DNA from: Paenibacillus sp. V4I7
GTDB lineage: Bacteria; Bacillota; Bacilli; Paenibacillales; NBRC-103111
Direction of reading: 5' to 3'
Length of the DNA stretch: 64,000 nucleotides
Assembly (NCBI RefSeq): GCF_030817275.1
Contig: NZ_JAUSZD010000002.1
Coordinates: 1,612,001 to 1,676,000 of the forward strand
Shown: positions 17,743 through 26,075 of the stretch, one piece after another
How positions within the stretch are numbered: the stretch's first letter is position 1
Layout of the letters: each line of letters begins with the position of its first letter
The notes under the pieces: generated by a model
What the model saw: the letters and a program-made list of their open reading frames with translations, nothing else
What the model was told of the DNA's origin: nothing
Database searches by the model: none
Translations under genes and position numbers: made by a program

Positions 17743-19464
17743 ATGTCAGAAAACAATTTACTTTCAAAGAACAGTGCGCCGCACAGCGAAGTAGAGCACA
17801 TTAAAATTAGAACCAATTACTTGCGGGGGAGTCTCGAAGAGACGCTGAAAGACGCAATTACGGGGTCCATCCCCGAGGATGATAACCGTTTGATGAAGTT
17901 TCACGGAAGTTATATGCAGGATGACAGGGATCTGCGCAACGAACGGCAGAAGCAGAAGCTAGAGCCTGCTTATCAGTTCATGCTGCGTGTGCGTGCCGCT
18001 GGCGGAGTCGTTACACCAGAGCAATGGTTGATGATGGACGAGGTCGCACAGAAGTATGCTAACGGTACAATTCGTCTGACGACTCGTCAATCTTTCCAGC
18101 TTCACGGCGTGCTGAAGTGGAATTTGAAGAAGACGATTCGTGAAGTGAATGATTCGTTGCTGAGCACGCTAGCTGCTTGCGGTGACGTTAACCGAAACGT
18201 CATGTGTAATCCGAATCCTTACCAGTCAGATGTTCATGCTGAAGTATACGAATGGGCCTGCCGCGTGAGCAACCATCTTGATCCACAGACCAAGGCCTAT
18301 CACGAGATCTGGCTTGACGGCGAGAAGGTAGTGGACAGCCAAGATGGGGTAGAGCAAGAGCCGATCTATGGAAAGGTGTATTTGCCGCGTAAGTTCAAAA
18401 TCGGTATTGCAGTACCTCCTTCCAATGATGTGGATGTCTTCTCGCAGGATTTGGGTTTCATTGCTATTGTTGAAGATGGACGTTTGAAAGGCTTCAATGT
18501 ATCTGTAGGTGGCGGCATGGGGATGAGTCATGGCGACCCGTTGACTTACCCGCAGGTAGCCCAAGTGATCGGGTTCATCACGGCGGATCAAATGGTTGAT
18601 TTGGCAGAGAAGACGGTTACGATTCAACGGGATTATGGCGATCGCTCTGTACGGAAACATGCACGTTTTAAATATACGATTGATGACCGCGGCATTGATT
18701 GGTTCGTTGGTGAATTAACTGCTCGTTTAGGTTGGAAGCTCGAAGCTGCGCGTCCATACCATTTTGATCATAATGGAGATCGCTATGGTTGGGTTAAGGG
18801 AAGTAACGGGAAATGGCATTTCAACCTGTTTATTCAAAACGGTCGTGTTAAAGACGAGGATAACTACCAACTGATGACCGGACTTCGTGAAATTGCCAAA
18901 GTGCATACCGGGGATTTCAGACTTACGGCGAACCAGAATCTGGTGATCGGTAATGTAAGCACTCAGAAGAAGAAAAAGATTGAAGAGCTGATCAAAGAAT
19001 ACGGACTTACGGATGGGCTTCAAAACTCCGCATTGCGCAGAAGCTCTATGGCTTGCGTGTCTCTGCCGACTTGCGGTATGGCGATGGCTGAAGCCGAGCG
19101 CTACCTTCCCGACTTAATCGATAAAATCGAGCCGATGTTGGAAGAAGCTGGTTTGAGTGACAAAGAAATCATCATTCGCATGACCGGTTGTCCGAATGGA
19201 TGCGCCCGCCCAATGCTGGCGGAGATCGCGTTCATTGGCAAGGCTCCTGGCAAATACAACATGTATTTGGGCGGTGGACATTCCGGAAACCGACTGAACA
19301 AATTATATAAGGAAAACATCGGAGAAGCGGAGATTCTGGAGTCGCTACGACCGATTGTTAATCAATATGCGAAGGAACGGCAAGAAAACGAGCATTTCGG
19401 CGATTTTGTCATTCGCGCCGGCTATGTCAAAGAAGTTCGTTCTGGGCAAGATTTTCATTCGTAA
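17743..19464 (+). CDS. cysI: Assimilatory sulfite reductase (NADPH), hemoprotein subunit
   Basis: This 573-residue protein is the siroheme and [4Fe-4S] subunit that reduces sulfite to sulfide with six electrons from CysJ. Cluster ligands are visible as CVSLPTC (Cys438, Cys444) and CPNGC (Cys483, Cys487). Siroheme-pocket residues occur in [11 protein letters not shown] and [10 protein letters not shown]. The two homologous halves of the family are present and its length is normal. AGGAG precedes the ATG at 17743. It is co-transcribed with cysJ and ends at a strong terminator (19514-19549). With cysJ it would supply sulfide for cysteine synthesis. No sulfate activation genes are in the window. 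Confidence 0.97.
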   Translation: MSENNLLSKNSAPHSEVEHIKIRTNYLRGSLEETLKDAITGSIPEDDNRLMKFHGSYMQDDRDLRNERQKQKLEPAYQFMLRVRAAGGVVTPEQWLMMDEVAQKYANGTIRLTTRQSFQLHGVLKWNLKKTIREVNDSLLSTLAACGDVNRNVMCNPNPYQSDVHAEVYEWACRVSNHLDPQTKAYHEIWLDGEKVVDSQDGVEQEPIYGKVYLPRKFKIGIAVPPSNDVDVFSQDLGFIAIVEDGRLKGFNVSVGGGMGMSHGDPLTYPQVAQVIGFITADQMVDLAEKTVTIQRDYGDRSVRKHARFKYTIDDRGIDWFVGELTARLGWKLEAARPYHFDHNGDRYGWVKGSNGKWHFNLFIQNGRVKDEDNYQLMTGLREIAKVHTGDFRLTANQNLVIGNVSTQKKKKIEELIKEYGLTDGLQNSALRRSSMACVSLPTCGMAMAEAERYLPDLIDKIEPMLEEAGLSDKEIIIRMTGCPNGCARPMLAEIAFIGKAPGKYNMYLGGGHSGNRLNKLYKENIGEAEILESLRPIVNQYAKERQENEHFGDFVIRAGYVKEVRSGQDFHS

Positions 19465-19513
19465 GAAATGGTTAACTAATTTCAATAGCTTCCCAGAAAT
19501 TATCGGAAATAGA

Positions 19514-19549
19514 AAGAAGTGCGTTTACTTAGACGCACTTCTTTTTTTT
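19514..19549 (+). terminator. Terminator after cysJI
   Basis: AAGAAGTGCGT (19514-19524) pairs perfectly with ACGCACTTCTT (19533-19543), with an eight-base loop, then eight Ts. Confidence 0.92.
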
Positions 19550-19574
19550 GACTCAGTTTTGATTTTATTTTTAT

Positions 19575-19612
19575 AATATTCCTTGACAGGAATATTCCAA
19601 TCAAGGTATATT
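19575..19612 (+). promoter_or_regulatory. Promoter with palindromic operator around the -35 of the ArsR gene
   Basis: AATATTCC (19575-19582) and GGAATATT (19589-19596) form a perfect inverted repeat whose six-base spacer is exactly TTGACA (19583-19588). A -10 TATATT follows at 19607-19612. A repressor bound here would block the -35 box. The gene directly downstream encodes an ArsR-type regulator, so autoregulation is the simple reading. Confidence 0.75.
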
Positions 19613-19689
19613 GTAAATAGAAATAAGGTAACTTGCTAACGAAACGAGGTGGCCTGACTTGACTAGAACAGGAAGTGGAAAACATCATC

Positions 19690-20019
19690 ATGAATAACAC
19701 AACATTTAACGCACTTGCCGAACCCAACCGTTTACGCATTGTTGAACTCCTGTTAGACGGTCCCTTGACAGTAGGGGATATCGCCGATGGCCTTGGGCTT
19801 CGCCAGCCTCAAGCCTCGAAGCATTTACGTGTCCTGCTGGAGGCTGGACTAGTCGAAGTGCAGGCTGTCGCCAATCGCCGGAACTACAAGCTTCGATTGG
19901 AACCATTTCAAGAACTGGACACTTGGCTTGAAACCTACCGCAGTGTCTGGGATGAACGACTTGACGCTCTGGAGAATTACCTGCAGAAGCTGAAAGACAA
20001 ACAAAACAAACAAAACTAA
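19690..20019 (+). CDS. ArsR-family transcriptional regulator
   Basis: A winged-helix regulator of about 109 residues. The core NALAEPNRLRIVELLLDGPLTVGDIADGLGL and QPQASKHLRVLLEAGLVEV is the typical recognition region. The arsenic/metal Cys motif (ELCVCDL) is absent, so it belongs to the metal-independent branch usually paired with SRPBCC proteins. I prefer ATG 19690, with GGAAGTGG 11 bases upstream, over an in-frame GTG at 19675. The gene is followed after 18 bases by an AHSA1-domain gene. The pair is a common Bacillales arrangement, with the SRPBCC protein as regulatory target. Its own promoter has a palindrome wrapped around the -35. Confidence 0.9.
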   Translation: MNNTTFNALAEPNRLRIVELLLDGPLTVGDIADGLGLRQPQASKHLRVLLEAGLVEVQAVANRRNYKLRLEPFQELDTWLETYRSVWDERLDALENYLQKLKDKQNKQN

Positions 20020-20037
20020 ATTTTAGGAGGATTTTCA

Positions 20038-20547
20038 ATGTCAAACCAAATGATTACCAAAGTAGAGGGTCAGGAACTAATTTTGGAGCGTGTTTTTAAC
20101 GCGCCGCGCGAGCTTGTATTCAAAGCATTCTCCGAAGCTGAACATCTAAAGCACTGGTGGGGACCTCGCGGTTGGACGCTTACAGTTTGCAATGTCGATT
20201 TTCGTCCGGGTGGTATCTGGCATTACTGCATGAAGTGTATCGATGAGAAACAAGGGGATTTCTACGGATACGAATCTTGGGGCAAGGCAGTCTATGGAGA
20301 AATCGTTGAGGCGGAGAAAATCGTTTATGTCGATTACTTCTCAGATGCCGAAGGGAATGAAACGGAGGGTATGCCATCGGCTCATGTAACGATGACTTTT
20401 ATAGAGCATGAAGGCAAGACGAAGCTTGTCAACCGCGGACGATACGCTTCACCCGAAGCGCTCAAAGCCGTCATGGAAATGGGAATGGAGCAAGGAATTA
20501 CTGAAACTTGGGATCGTCTCTCCGAGCATCTGGAATCCATTCAATAA
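20038..20547 (+). CDS. SRPBCC/AHSA1-domain protein
   Basis: The 169-residue protein has the activator-of-Hsp90-ATPase-like START fold: an N-terminal VERVFNAPRELVFKAF-like helix entry, LKHWWGPRGW, FRPGGIWHY, and a C-terminal helix GITETWDRLSEHL. The fold encloses a hydrophobic cavity that usually binds a lipid-like or aromatic ligand, which is not known here. GGAGG lies eight bases before the ATG. It is the second gene of the ArsR operon and ends at a terminator. A role in a stress or ligand response sensed with the ArsR protein is inferred from pairing only. Confidence 0.9.
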   Translation: MSNQMITKVEGQELILERVFNAPRELVFKAFSEAEHLKHWWGPRGWTLTVCNVDFRPGGIWHYCMKCIDEKQGDFYGYESWGKAVYGEIVEAEKIVYVDYFSDAEGNETEGMPSAHVTMTFIEHEGKTKLVNRGRYASPEALKAVMEMGMEQGITETWDRLSEHLESIQ

Positions 20548-20558
20548 TCTCTTATCAC

Positions 20559-20595
20559 AAGGCCGTCCGGTATATAGCCGGCGGCTTATTTTTTT
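20559..20595 (+). terminator. Terminator after the AHSA1 gene
   Basis: AAGGCCGTCCGG pairs with CCGGCGGCTT around TATATAG, with small mismatches, and a seven-T run follows. Confidence 0.75.
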
Positions 20596-20821
20596 AAGGG
20601 TTAGGGGATAGGCGACGAAGCTTACCTGATTTTGGATAGTTAGTTAGCTGCGGATTATTATTAGGCTAAGTGAGATTGTGGGAAATGCATAGTCATTTAT
20701 TCGGTAAGAAACTATGTTTTCCTAGTATTTATTTTCTGGTTTTTTGAAGAAATGGAGAATTAGAAGGGCAAGTTGCACTCCGTACAGTAATTTCATTGAT
20801 TTCTTCTTGGTAAGCTACGAA

Positions 20822-20953
20822 TATAGTATGTTATACAACAATTTAGCCTTTTTTGTAGGAAAAAGAGCTACTTTCGGCTGAAATTGTTTTATTTATTACA
20901 ATATTCGAATGAATAACGCGGATTAACTTGCTTATTGTTGTATAAAACACAAC
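20822..20953. repeat. Array of three short palindromes at ~55-nt intervals
   Basis: The 611-base gap between the AHSA1 gene and the Spo0E-like gene holds no convincing gene but has phased palindromes. TACAACAAT ends the first (20822-20842), ATTGT-N10-ACAAT is at 20883-20902, and GTTGTA-N5-CACAAC is at 20937-20953. TTATACAACAAT (20831-20842) and ATTGTTGTATAA (20934-20945) are exact reverse complements. The same kind of unit recurs at 57487-57668, again at about 55-nt spacing. The rest of the gap is AT-rich with nothing I can name. Confidence 0.5.
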
Positions 20954-21158
20954 TTTGTCGTTCCATCCAACCATGTTCGATCATGTTAGATACCCATCAT
21001 CAGCATATGACATGAAGGTGCAAAAAAACAGAATTAATATTCTATGTTGAAATAATATTTCACAAATTTGTCATAAATTTAGCCGACCCAATCATTACCT
21101 TTTCCAGCATCCTGTTTTATAATAGGGATACAAACCATATTGAACAGAATTGGTGTGA

Positions 21159-21323
21159 ATGAGGGATATGGAACTACTATTATTAGAAAAAATCGAAGCA
21201 TTACGCATTGAAATGATAGAAGAAGCATATTTACACGGAAGTTTAACGCATGAGAAAGTAGTTAATCTTAGTCAAAAATTAGATGAATATATTGTTAATT
21301 TTCAAGAGTTAAAATTTTCATAG
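21159..21323 (+). CDS. Spo0E-like sporulation regulatory microprotein
   Basis: A 54-residue (or 51, if started at ATG 21168) charged helical protein. It reads LLLLEKIEALRIEMIEEA, then a short turn, then VVNLSQKLDEYIVNF. The SQxLDxxI signature with two predicted helices is that of Spo0E-family aspartyl-phosphate phosphatases, which dephosphorylate Spo0A and delay sporulation. It stands alone downstream of the palindrome array and is followed at once by a hairpin terminator. Start choice is uncertain: the GAGGG before 21168 is very close, and the site before 21159 is weak. Confidence 0.75.
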   Translation: MRDMELLLLEKIEALRIEMIEEAYLHGSLTHEKVVNLSQKLDEYIVNFQELKFS

Positions 21324-21334
21324 AATGACTCAAG

Positions 21335-21360
21335 GGATATGCAGCTGCATATCCTCTTTT
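21335..21360 (+). terminator. Terminator after the Spo0E-like gene
   Basis: The perfect palindrome GGATATGCAG/CTGCATATCC (21335-21354) is followed by TCTTTT, 12 bases beyond the stop codon. Confidence 0.8.
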
Positions 21361-21438
21361 GTTATTTAAGTTCATTAAGAGAAATGTTTCTCAAATCAGC
21401 CTGTTTCTTTATATTGCTATAGCATGAATTCAAATGGA

Positions 21439-21549
21439 TTATTCAGGAAACTTATCCTGCCCTCTTGCGAACAACATGAATAAGATCCCGAGGGAAAACG
21501 CCACAAGAAGAAAAGGCGCAATCATAAGCAGAAAGAATTCCATAATCAT
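21439..21549 (-). CDS. cydS: CydS-like small subunit of cytochrome bd oxidase (36 aa)
   Basis: A single-helix peptide on the minus strand, MIMEFFLLMIAPFLLVAFSL onward, with a polar end ARGQDKFPE. Its ATG overlaps the cydB stop (TGATG), and a second in-frame ATG is at 21543. Very short one-helix proteins encoded after cydB are structural subunits of bd oxidases (CydX in Proteobacteria, CydS in Geobacillus). The position, length and topology fit CydS. The sequence of such subunits is poorly conserved, so identity rests mainly on context. Confidence 0.7.
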   Translation of the reverse strand: MIMEFFLLMIAPFLLVAFSLGILFMLFARGQDKFPE

Positions 21550-22580
21550 CACCCTTTCTTGGAGGGATTCCCTCGCACATACTCAGCGTCGAATAGGAAC
21601 AGCCGCATCAGTAGAACAAGTGATGGGATAAGCAGACATAATCCAGCAAGGAAAACGACAATTAGCGAGATAGCCATAGCATCGTTCGTGAAATTTTGGT
21701 GAATCGTAATAAACGGGTAAAGGATATACGGCAAGTGGGAAGCTCCATATCCGAAGAAGGCAAAGGCAAATTGCAGCATAACAAGAATAAATGCCCAGCC
21801 ATAGCTTTTTCGTTTATAAATCAGATAGACGGCCGCTATGAAGCATAGTAACGAAGCGACGAACATCCAAGACAGATCCAGCATAGCCCGAAAATGCTCC
21901 GGATTGTGCCAGCGAATAGCGAAAAAAACAAATATACTGCACACAATTGTGGGTGGACTCCAGCCTAGTGCGTAGCTCCGGACGATTTCAAGAGCTTCAT
22001 AATCCTGGGCTTTGTTGGCATAGTAGGAAAGAAACATCGCAGAAATGTACAGAACGCTAACAAGTGCAAGCAGCACAACCGACCAGGAATAGGAGCTTGT
22101 GAAGAGCTTGCTAAAGTGTAAAATAACCTTGCCATTCTCCTCTGTCATATAACCTCCCTCGGATATCGTCAGGACGGTTGATAAGGAAGCGGGAATGAGG
22201 AGGCCGGTGGCTCCATACAAAAATGTATACAAGTGGCTTTGTTTTTGCATTTGACCATAAATACTAAAAGCATAGTAAGAGCCGCGTATCGCAAGTAGAA
22301 CAATCGCGATGCTGCCAGGCACCAGAAGGGCAGTTCCAAAGTAATACGAGCTATCCGGAAAGAAGCCGACTATGCCGACAAAGAAGAAAACTAGGAAAAC
22401 ATTCGTTACTTCCCATACCGGTGATAGGTAACGTTTGATGATGTTTTCAACGAGATGTTTTTTTCCTGTAGCGTAGGAGTAATAGCTAAAGAAGCCTGCC
22501 CCGAAATCAATGGAAGCAACGATCAGATAGCCGTACAGAAATATCCATAGGACCGTAATGCCCATTAACTCGTACTTCAT
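21549..22580 (-). CDS. cydB: Cytochrome bd quinol oxidase subunit II
   Basis: The 343-residue protein has eight to nine hydrophobic segments and the CydB N-terminus (LWIFLYGYLIVASIDFGAGFF). It is the non-heme partner that forms a pseudo-dimer with CydA in the membrane. The ATG overlaps the cydA stop by four bases, and the next microprotein overlaps its own stop, so cydA-cydB-cydS are translated as a coupled set. There is no cydCD (heme/thiol exporter) gene nearby. Confidence 0.94.
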   Translation of the reverse strand: MKYELMGITVLWIFLYGYLIVASIDFGAGFFSYYSYATGKKHLVENIIKRYLSPVWEVTNVFLVFFFVGIVGFFPDSSYYFGTALLVPGSIAIVLLAIRGSYYAFSIYGQMQKQSHLYTFLYGATGLLIPASLSTVLTISEGGYMTEENGKVILHFSKLFTSSYSWSVVLLALVSVLYISAMFLSYYANKAQDYEALEIVRSYALGWSPPTIVCSIFVFFAIRWHNPEHFRAMLDLSWMFVASLLCFIAAVYLIYKRKSYGWAFILVMLQFAFAFFGYGASHLPYILYPFITIHQNFTNDAMAISLIVVFLAGLCLLIPSLVLLMRLFLFDAEYVRGNPSKKG

Positions 22581-23920
22581 TGTGTTGGCCCCCCCTCAAT
22601 TCCTCTGCTCTTGAGTTCTTCTTGTACATCGCTGTTCGTGAACATTTTCCTTAGTACTTTGACCAAAGTGAATCCAATAGCTATATATAGGATGCAGAAC
22701 AAAAGGAGCATCAAATCCACATGTGTGGAGGTGGTCGCTCCATGGACGGTCTTCATATAACCTCGAAGTATCCAAGGCTGTCGTCCTACCTCGGCGTAAA
22801 TCCAACCCAATTCAATTCCCAAAATGGCAAGAGGGCCTGAAAGGACGACCAACCTCAACAGCCAACTGGGATATTGGATACTCTTTAATTTGTAAACCAT
22901 CCAAACAGATGCCATAGAAAGTACCGTAAGGAAGATGCCTATCGTGACCATCGAATCAAAATAGTAATGAACAATAAGAGGAGGTTGCTCAGCAACAGGT
23001 GTTTCATTTAAGCCCTGAACTTCTGAATTCGGGTTATCGTGAGCTAGAATACTTAGGGCGAATGGGATTTTTAACCCATATTTAATCTGATGATCTTCTG
23101 TTAATATCCCCCCTAGAACAAGCGGCACTTGTCTAGCCGTCTCAAAATGCCATTCAGCGGCAGCCAGCTTCTCGGGTTGATATTTAGCCAAAAATTTCCC
23201 GGAAAGATCTCCAATAAGTGCAGTTGTAATTGAAAAAATAAGAGCCGCAACCATCGTTAGCTTGAGTGCTTTACGGTGATAGAGCGAATCGCGCTTCTTA
23301 AGCAAAGCAGCTCCGGCTATCGCCGCAAGGACGAAGGCGCTTGTCATATAAGCAGAAGAAAGCACATGTGCGACCTTCGTTGGAGTAGCGGGATTAAACA
23401 TGGCTACGAGCGGCTGAATGTCAGTAATGGAGCCGTTGTTCATCTTAAAGCCCTGCGGGGTATTCATAAACGCGTTAACCGTTGTGATAAAAAAAGCAGA
23501 CGCTGAAGATCCCAGCATGACCGGAATATTGAGTAAGAAATGAGTGATGGGCTTGCGGAATCGATCCCATGTGTATAGATAGATGCCTAAAAATATAGCT
23601 TCAAAGAAAAAGGCGAAGGTCTCCATAAACAAAGGCAAGGCAATAGCTTGGCCGGCAACGCGCATAAAGCTTGGCCATAGCAGGCTGAGCTGGAGACCTA
23701 TTGCGGTTCCTGTGACAACACCAACTGCGACGGTTATAACGAAGCCGCGGGCCCAGCGCCGCGCAAGAAGCAGGTAGTAAGGATCGTTTCGTTTAATGCC
23801 AGACCATTCGGCGAATGCGATCATGATTGGAATACCGACACCTACGGTAGCGAAGATAATATGGAAGGCGAATGTGAGCTCTGTGAGCATTCGGCTATAA
23901 AGCACAGGATCATAAGTCAT
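22577..23920 (-). CDS. cydA: Cytochrome bd quinol oxidase subunit I
   Basis: This subunit carries hemes b558, b595 and d and oxidises quinol, reducing oxygen to water without proton pumping. The N-terminal part has the conserved SRMLTELTFAFHIIFATVGVG helix with the heme His, then GRWA-like segments and a Q-loop of the short Bacillales type. The open frame extends to 24046, but the family begins MTYDPVLYSRM, and AAAGGAG lies before the ATG at 23920. I take that start (447 residues). The bd oxidase is a high-affinity terminal oxidase used at low oxygen. No Rex box is evident upstream. Confidence 0.95.
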   Translation of the reverse strand: MTYDPVLYSRMLTELTFAFHIIFATVGVGIPIMIAFAEWSGIKRNDPYYLLLARRWARGFVITVAVGVVTGTAIGLQLSLLWPSFMRVAGQAIALPLFMETFAFFFEAIFLGIYLYTWDRFRKPITHFLLNIPVMLGSSASAFFITTVNAFMNTPQGFKMNNGSITDIQPLVAMFNPATPTKVAHVLSSAYMTSAFVLAAIAGAALLKKRDSLYHRKALKLTMVAALIFSITTALIGDLSGKFLAKYQPEKLAAAEWHFETARQVPLVLGGILTEDHQIKYGLKIPFALSILAHDNPNSEVQGLNETPVAEQPPLIVHYYFDSMVTIGIFLTVLSMASVWMVYKLKSIQYPSWLLRLVVLSGPLAILGIELGWIYAEVGRQPWILRGYMKTVHGATTSTHVDLMLLLFCILYIAIGFTLVKVLRKMFTNSDVQEELKSRGIEGGPTQ

Positions 23921-24284
23921 ATGTGATATACTCCTTTTCAGCTTGAAATTGCTTGGGAAAACAGTTATTAGTACTATGCGATCATCTGCCGGAGCCAGGA
24001 AAGAAGCATGAGCGAAGCCACAATGATACAGAGCCATATTAACCATTTCTCTTGCTTTTTGTACTTATCTATAGGATCACCTACTGTTCAGGACAGAATG
24101 AATGGTTAGATCCTAATAGAATGCCAATATTATGAAATTTTACTCCACGTACTTGATTACAAATGCGACATTTTGGTGAAATAGTAAATCCTGTTGATTC
24201 ATACGTACAGGAAAACCCTCAGGCATAGTGCCGGAGGGTCCTCATCGAATACCAAACTAAAAATAATATGGAGTGTTCTTATCA
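23921..24284. other. Gap upstream of cydA
   Basis: This 364-base gap carries the cydA leader with its ribosome site (23932-23938) and the minus-strand terminator at 24209-24239. It also holds a minus-strand stretch (about 24078 down to 23974) that would encode a one-helix peptide (KWLIWLCIIVASLMLLSW) but lacks a standard start codon. I see no Rex, Fnr or ResD site I could defend. Confidence 0.5.
24209..24239 (-). terminator. Terminator of the TetR/MFS operon
   Basis: ACCCTC (24215-24220) pairs with GAGGGT (24234-24239), reinforced by inner GGCA/TGCC. On the minus strand TTTTC follows. It lies downstream of the last gene, at 24285. Confidence 0.7.
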
Positions 24285-24608
24285 TCACTTATTTCGTTTT
24301 GCCACTAGATAATCATACTTGAATCGTAGAAGTTCAATGGCGTTAGTAACATCCCCATTTGACGTTAAATAAACAGATACCCAACCGGAATCAGGATACA
24401 TATGATGGGGTTGCGCACGCCCTGAAACTATAAGCTGATCGCGAAACGATTTTGGCATGAGCAAGTCGACTAGATGATCTCCATGTAGATGACCAATTTC
24501 TTTTCCGCTAAACAAAAATTCAATCCCTCCGAAACGGTGTGGCTGCTGAGTTACTTCTGGCCATGAAAGCAATTGGTCGATAATAATTTGCCTCACATTA
24601 CCATTCAT
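24285..24608 (-). CDS. DUF5519 (luciferase-domain family) protein
   Basis: A soluble protein of about 107 residues with PHRFGGIEF, KEIGHLHGDHLVDL, GRAQPHHMYPDSGWVSVYL and an ending like ALLRFKYDYL. This is the signature of DUF5519, which databases label a luciferase domain although no light-emitting role is established. I choose ATG 24608 with GGGAGG about 10 bases upstream, over a TTG at 24626. It is the last gene of the tetR-MFS transcript, 31 bases after the transporter stop. Its histidine clusters suggest ligand or metal binding, and a function alongside the efflux pump is only inferred. Confidence 0.8.
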   Translation of the reverse strand: MNGNVRQIIIDQLLSWPEVTQQPHRFGGIEFLFSGKEIGHLHGDHLVDLLMPKSFRDQLIVSGRAQPHHMYPDSGWVSVYLTSNGDVTNAIELLRFKYDYLVAKRNK

Positions 24609-24639
24609 CTTTATGTTCCCTCCCAAATCAATGATTTGT

Positions 24640-26016
24640 TCAGTGTTCTATTGCAACACTTATTTTCTTGGTACGGAATTGCAAGTGATAGAAGAACAAG
24701 ATCCCCACATGCATTGCGGCAAGAACGAGATAAAAATTGCTGAATAGGTAACTGTTCGAATCCACATTTAACGGATTCCAATGTACGGAGGGTCCCTGGG
24801 TAGCCACAATACCGTATATGCCTGCAGCTATCCCTTGAGCTATAAAACTGACCATCGAAAAAAGACCCATACCCACGCCAACCTGATCATTGGGCAATGA
24901 TCTTGAGATGGAATTGGACATTGCAATCTGCATGAAAGATTGGCCTACGTTACCGAAAATCAAAAAGAATGAGATCCATAGCGGCGAGATTCCTGTAAAG
25001 ATGGACAACAAGACAAAACAGGTAATTAACGAACCGGAAGCAACCGAGAACAGATAGGAGTTGCCTTTCAGATCCGCCAGTTTCCCGCCTTTTCTCCCTA
25101 GAAGGGCGGAGGCTGCCGCCGCAGGGACCATGGCGAAACCGATCCAATTGGAACCAAGATGATAAACTTCCGAAAACAGAATCGGAGTTAAAAAATACAA
25201 GGAAACGCCTATGCCACTGATGAGAAACGCCAGTGTTGTTGCGATGGAATACTTCTTGTTACGAAACAGCTGAGGTTGGATAAAAGGTTCTTCGGCGGTA
25301 CGAATTCGTACGATGAAGAGAATTAAGGACACTAATCCGATAACCAAATACCACCAGGTTCGATTCGTGACCCCAAGCAGAAGCAGCGCAATGGATGCGG
25401 CGAGCAAGCTTCCACCAAGCCAATCGAATTTTCGCGGAGCTTGTTTCACTTCATGCTCGAGATATTTTCGATACAGCGGCAGCAGTAACAAAATCAACAG
25501 GGAAGGCAGAAACAGCCATCTCCAATTCGCAAAGCTGACGATAGTAGCGGAAATAACAGGCGCAAGAGCGCTTCCGAGCGCAATCCCAACGGCTGACATG
25601 CTTAATGCGGAGCCCCTCTTCTCAGGCGAAAAATATCGTACAGGGATAATCAACGCAATTGCCGGAATAGCTGCAGCCCCCGCAGATTGCAGGCACCTTC
25701 CGAGAAGTGCGAACCAGAATGTCTGGGAAACGAGTCCCATTAGAGAACCAGCCGCAAATAACGTCAGACCGAACGTCAATAGGCTCTTCAGTTGGAATCT
25801 GTCTGCCAGTTTCCCATAAGTCACAGTTCCAAACGCATAGATAAGCGTATAGGCGGATGACAGCCAGCTCACCTGAGCAAGGGTAAGATGAAACTCCTCG
25901 CTGATTTGCGGAAGCACAACATTAAACATAAGGGCGCTCATCGATGACATCATAACGGTAAACATCAATAAGCGCATTAAGATAGGGCCTTTTTGCAGCG
26001 TTGTTTCAGAATTCAT
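24640..26016 (-). CDS. MFS drug/metabolite exporter, DHA2-like (14 TM)
   Basis: A 458-residue transporter with about 14 membrane segments. It has the loop 2-3 motif GKLADRFQLKSL and motif-C-like glycines in helix 5 (SAVGIALGSALAPVI). The overall layout is of the TetK/QacA-type DHA2 family of proton-coupled exporters. It follows the tetR gene by 59 bases, and a palindromic operator sits in that gap at 26040-26057. It is therefore probably induced by a toxic compound bound by the TetR protein. The substrate cannot be predicted. Tetracycline, antiseptics and endogenous metabolites are all possible. Confidence 0.88.
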   Translation of the reverse strand: MNSETTLQKGPILMRLLMFTVMMSSMSALMFNVVLPQISEEFHLTLAQVSWLSSAYTLIYAFGTVTYGKLADRFQLKSLLTFGLTLFAAGSLMGLVSQTFWFALLGRCLQSAGAAAIPAIALIIPVRYFSPEKRGSALSMSAVGIALGSALAPVISATIVSFANWRWLFLPSLLILLLLPLYRKYLEHEVKQAPRKFDWLGGSLLAASIALLLLGVTNRTWWYLVIGLVSLILFIVRIRTAEEPFIQPQLFRNKKYSIATTLAFLISGIGVSLYFLTPILFSEVYHLGSNWIGFAMVPAAAASALLGRKGGKLADLKGNSYLFSVASGSLITCFVLLSIFTGISPLWISFFLIFGNVGQSFMQIAMSNSISRSLPNDQVGVGMGLFSMVSFIAQGIAAGIYGIVATQGPSVHWNPLNVDSNSYLFSNFYLVLAAMHVGILFFYHLQFRTKKISVAIEH

Positions 26017-26039
26017 GGTTCATCGCTCCTTAGTATGAA

Positions 26040-26057
26040 TGCAAGCACATACTTGCA
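26040..26057. promoter_or_regulatory. TetR-type operator before the MFS gene
   Basis: TGCAAG-N6-CTTGCA is a perfect inverted repeat 24 bp upstream of the transporter start. A near-identical site with the same spacing precedes the tetR gene at 26664-26681, so both are probably bound by that TetR protein. Confidence 0.75.
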
Positions 26058-26075
26058 TAATGGTTTGTAAAAAAG

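Noticed and set aside
23921..24046. 42-residue N-terminal extension of CydA
   Set aside because: The extension is not part of the family, and an AAAGGAG-preceded ATG at 23920 yields the conserved N-terminus.
24040..24200. Rex/Fnr-type site upstream of cydA
   Set aside because: TTTGTAATCAAG and similar words do not match the TTGTGAAnnnnTTCACAA pattern on either strand.
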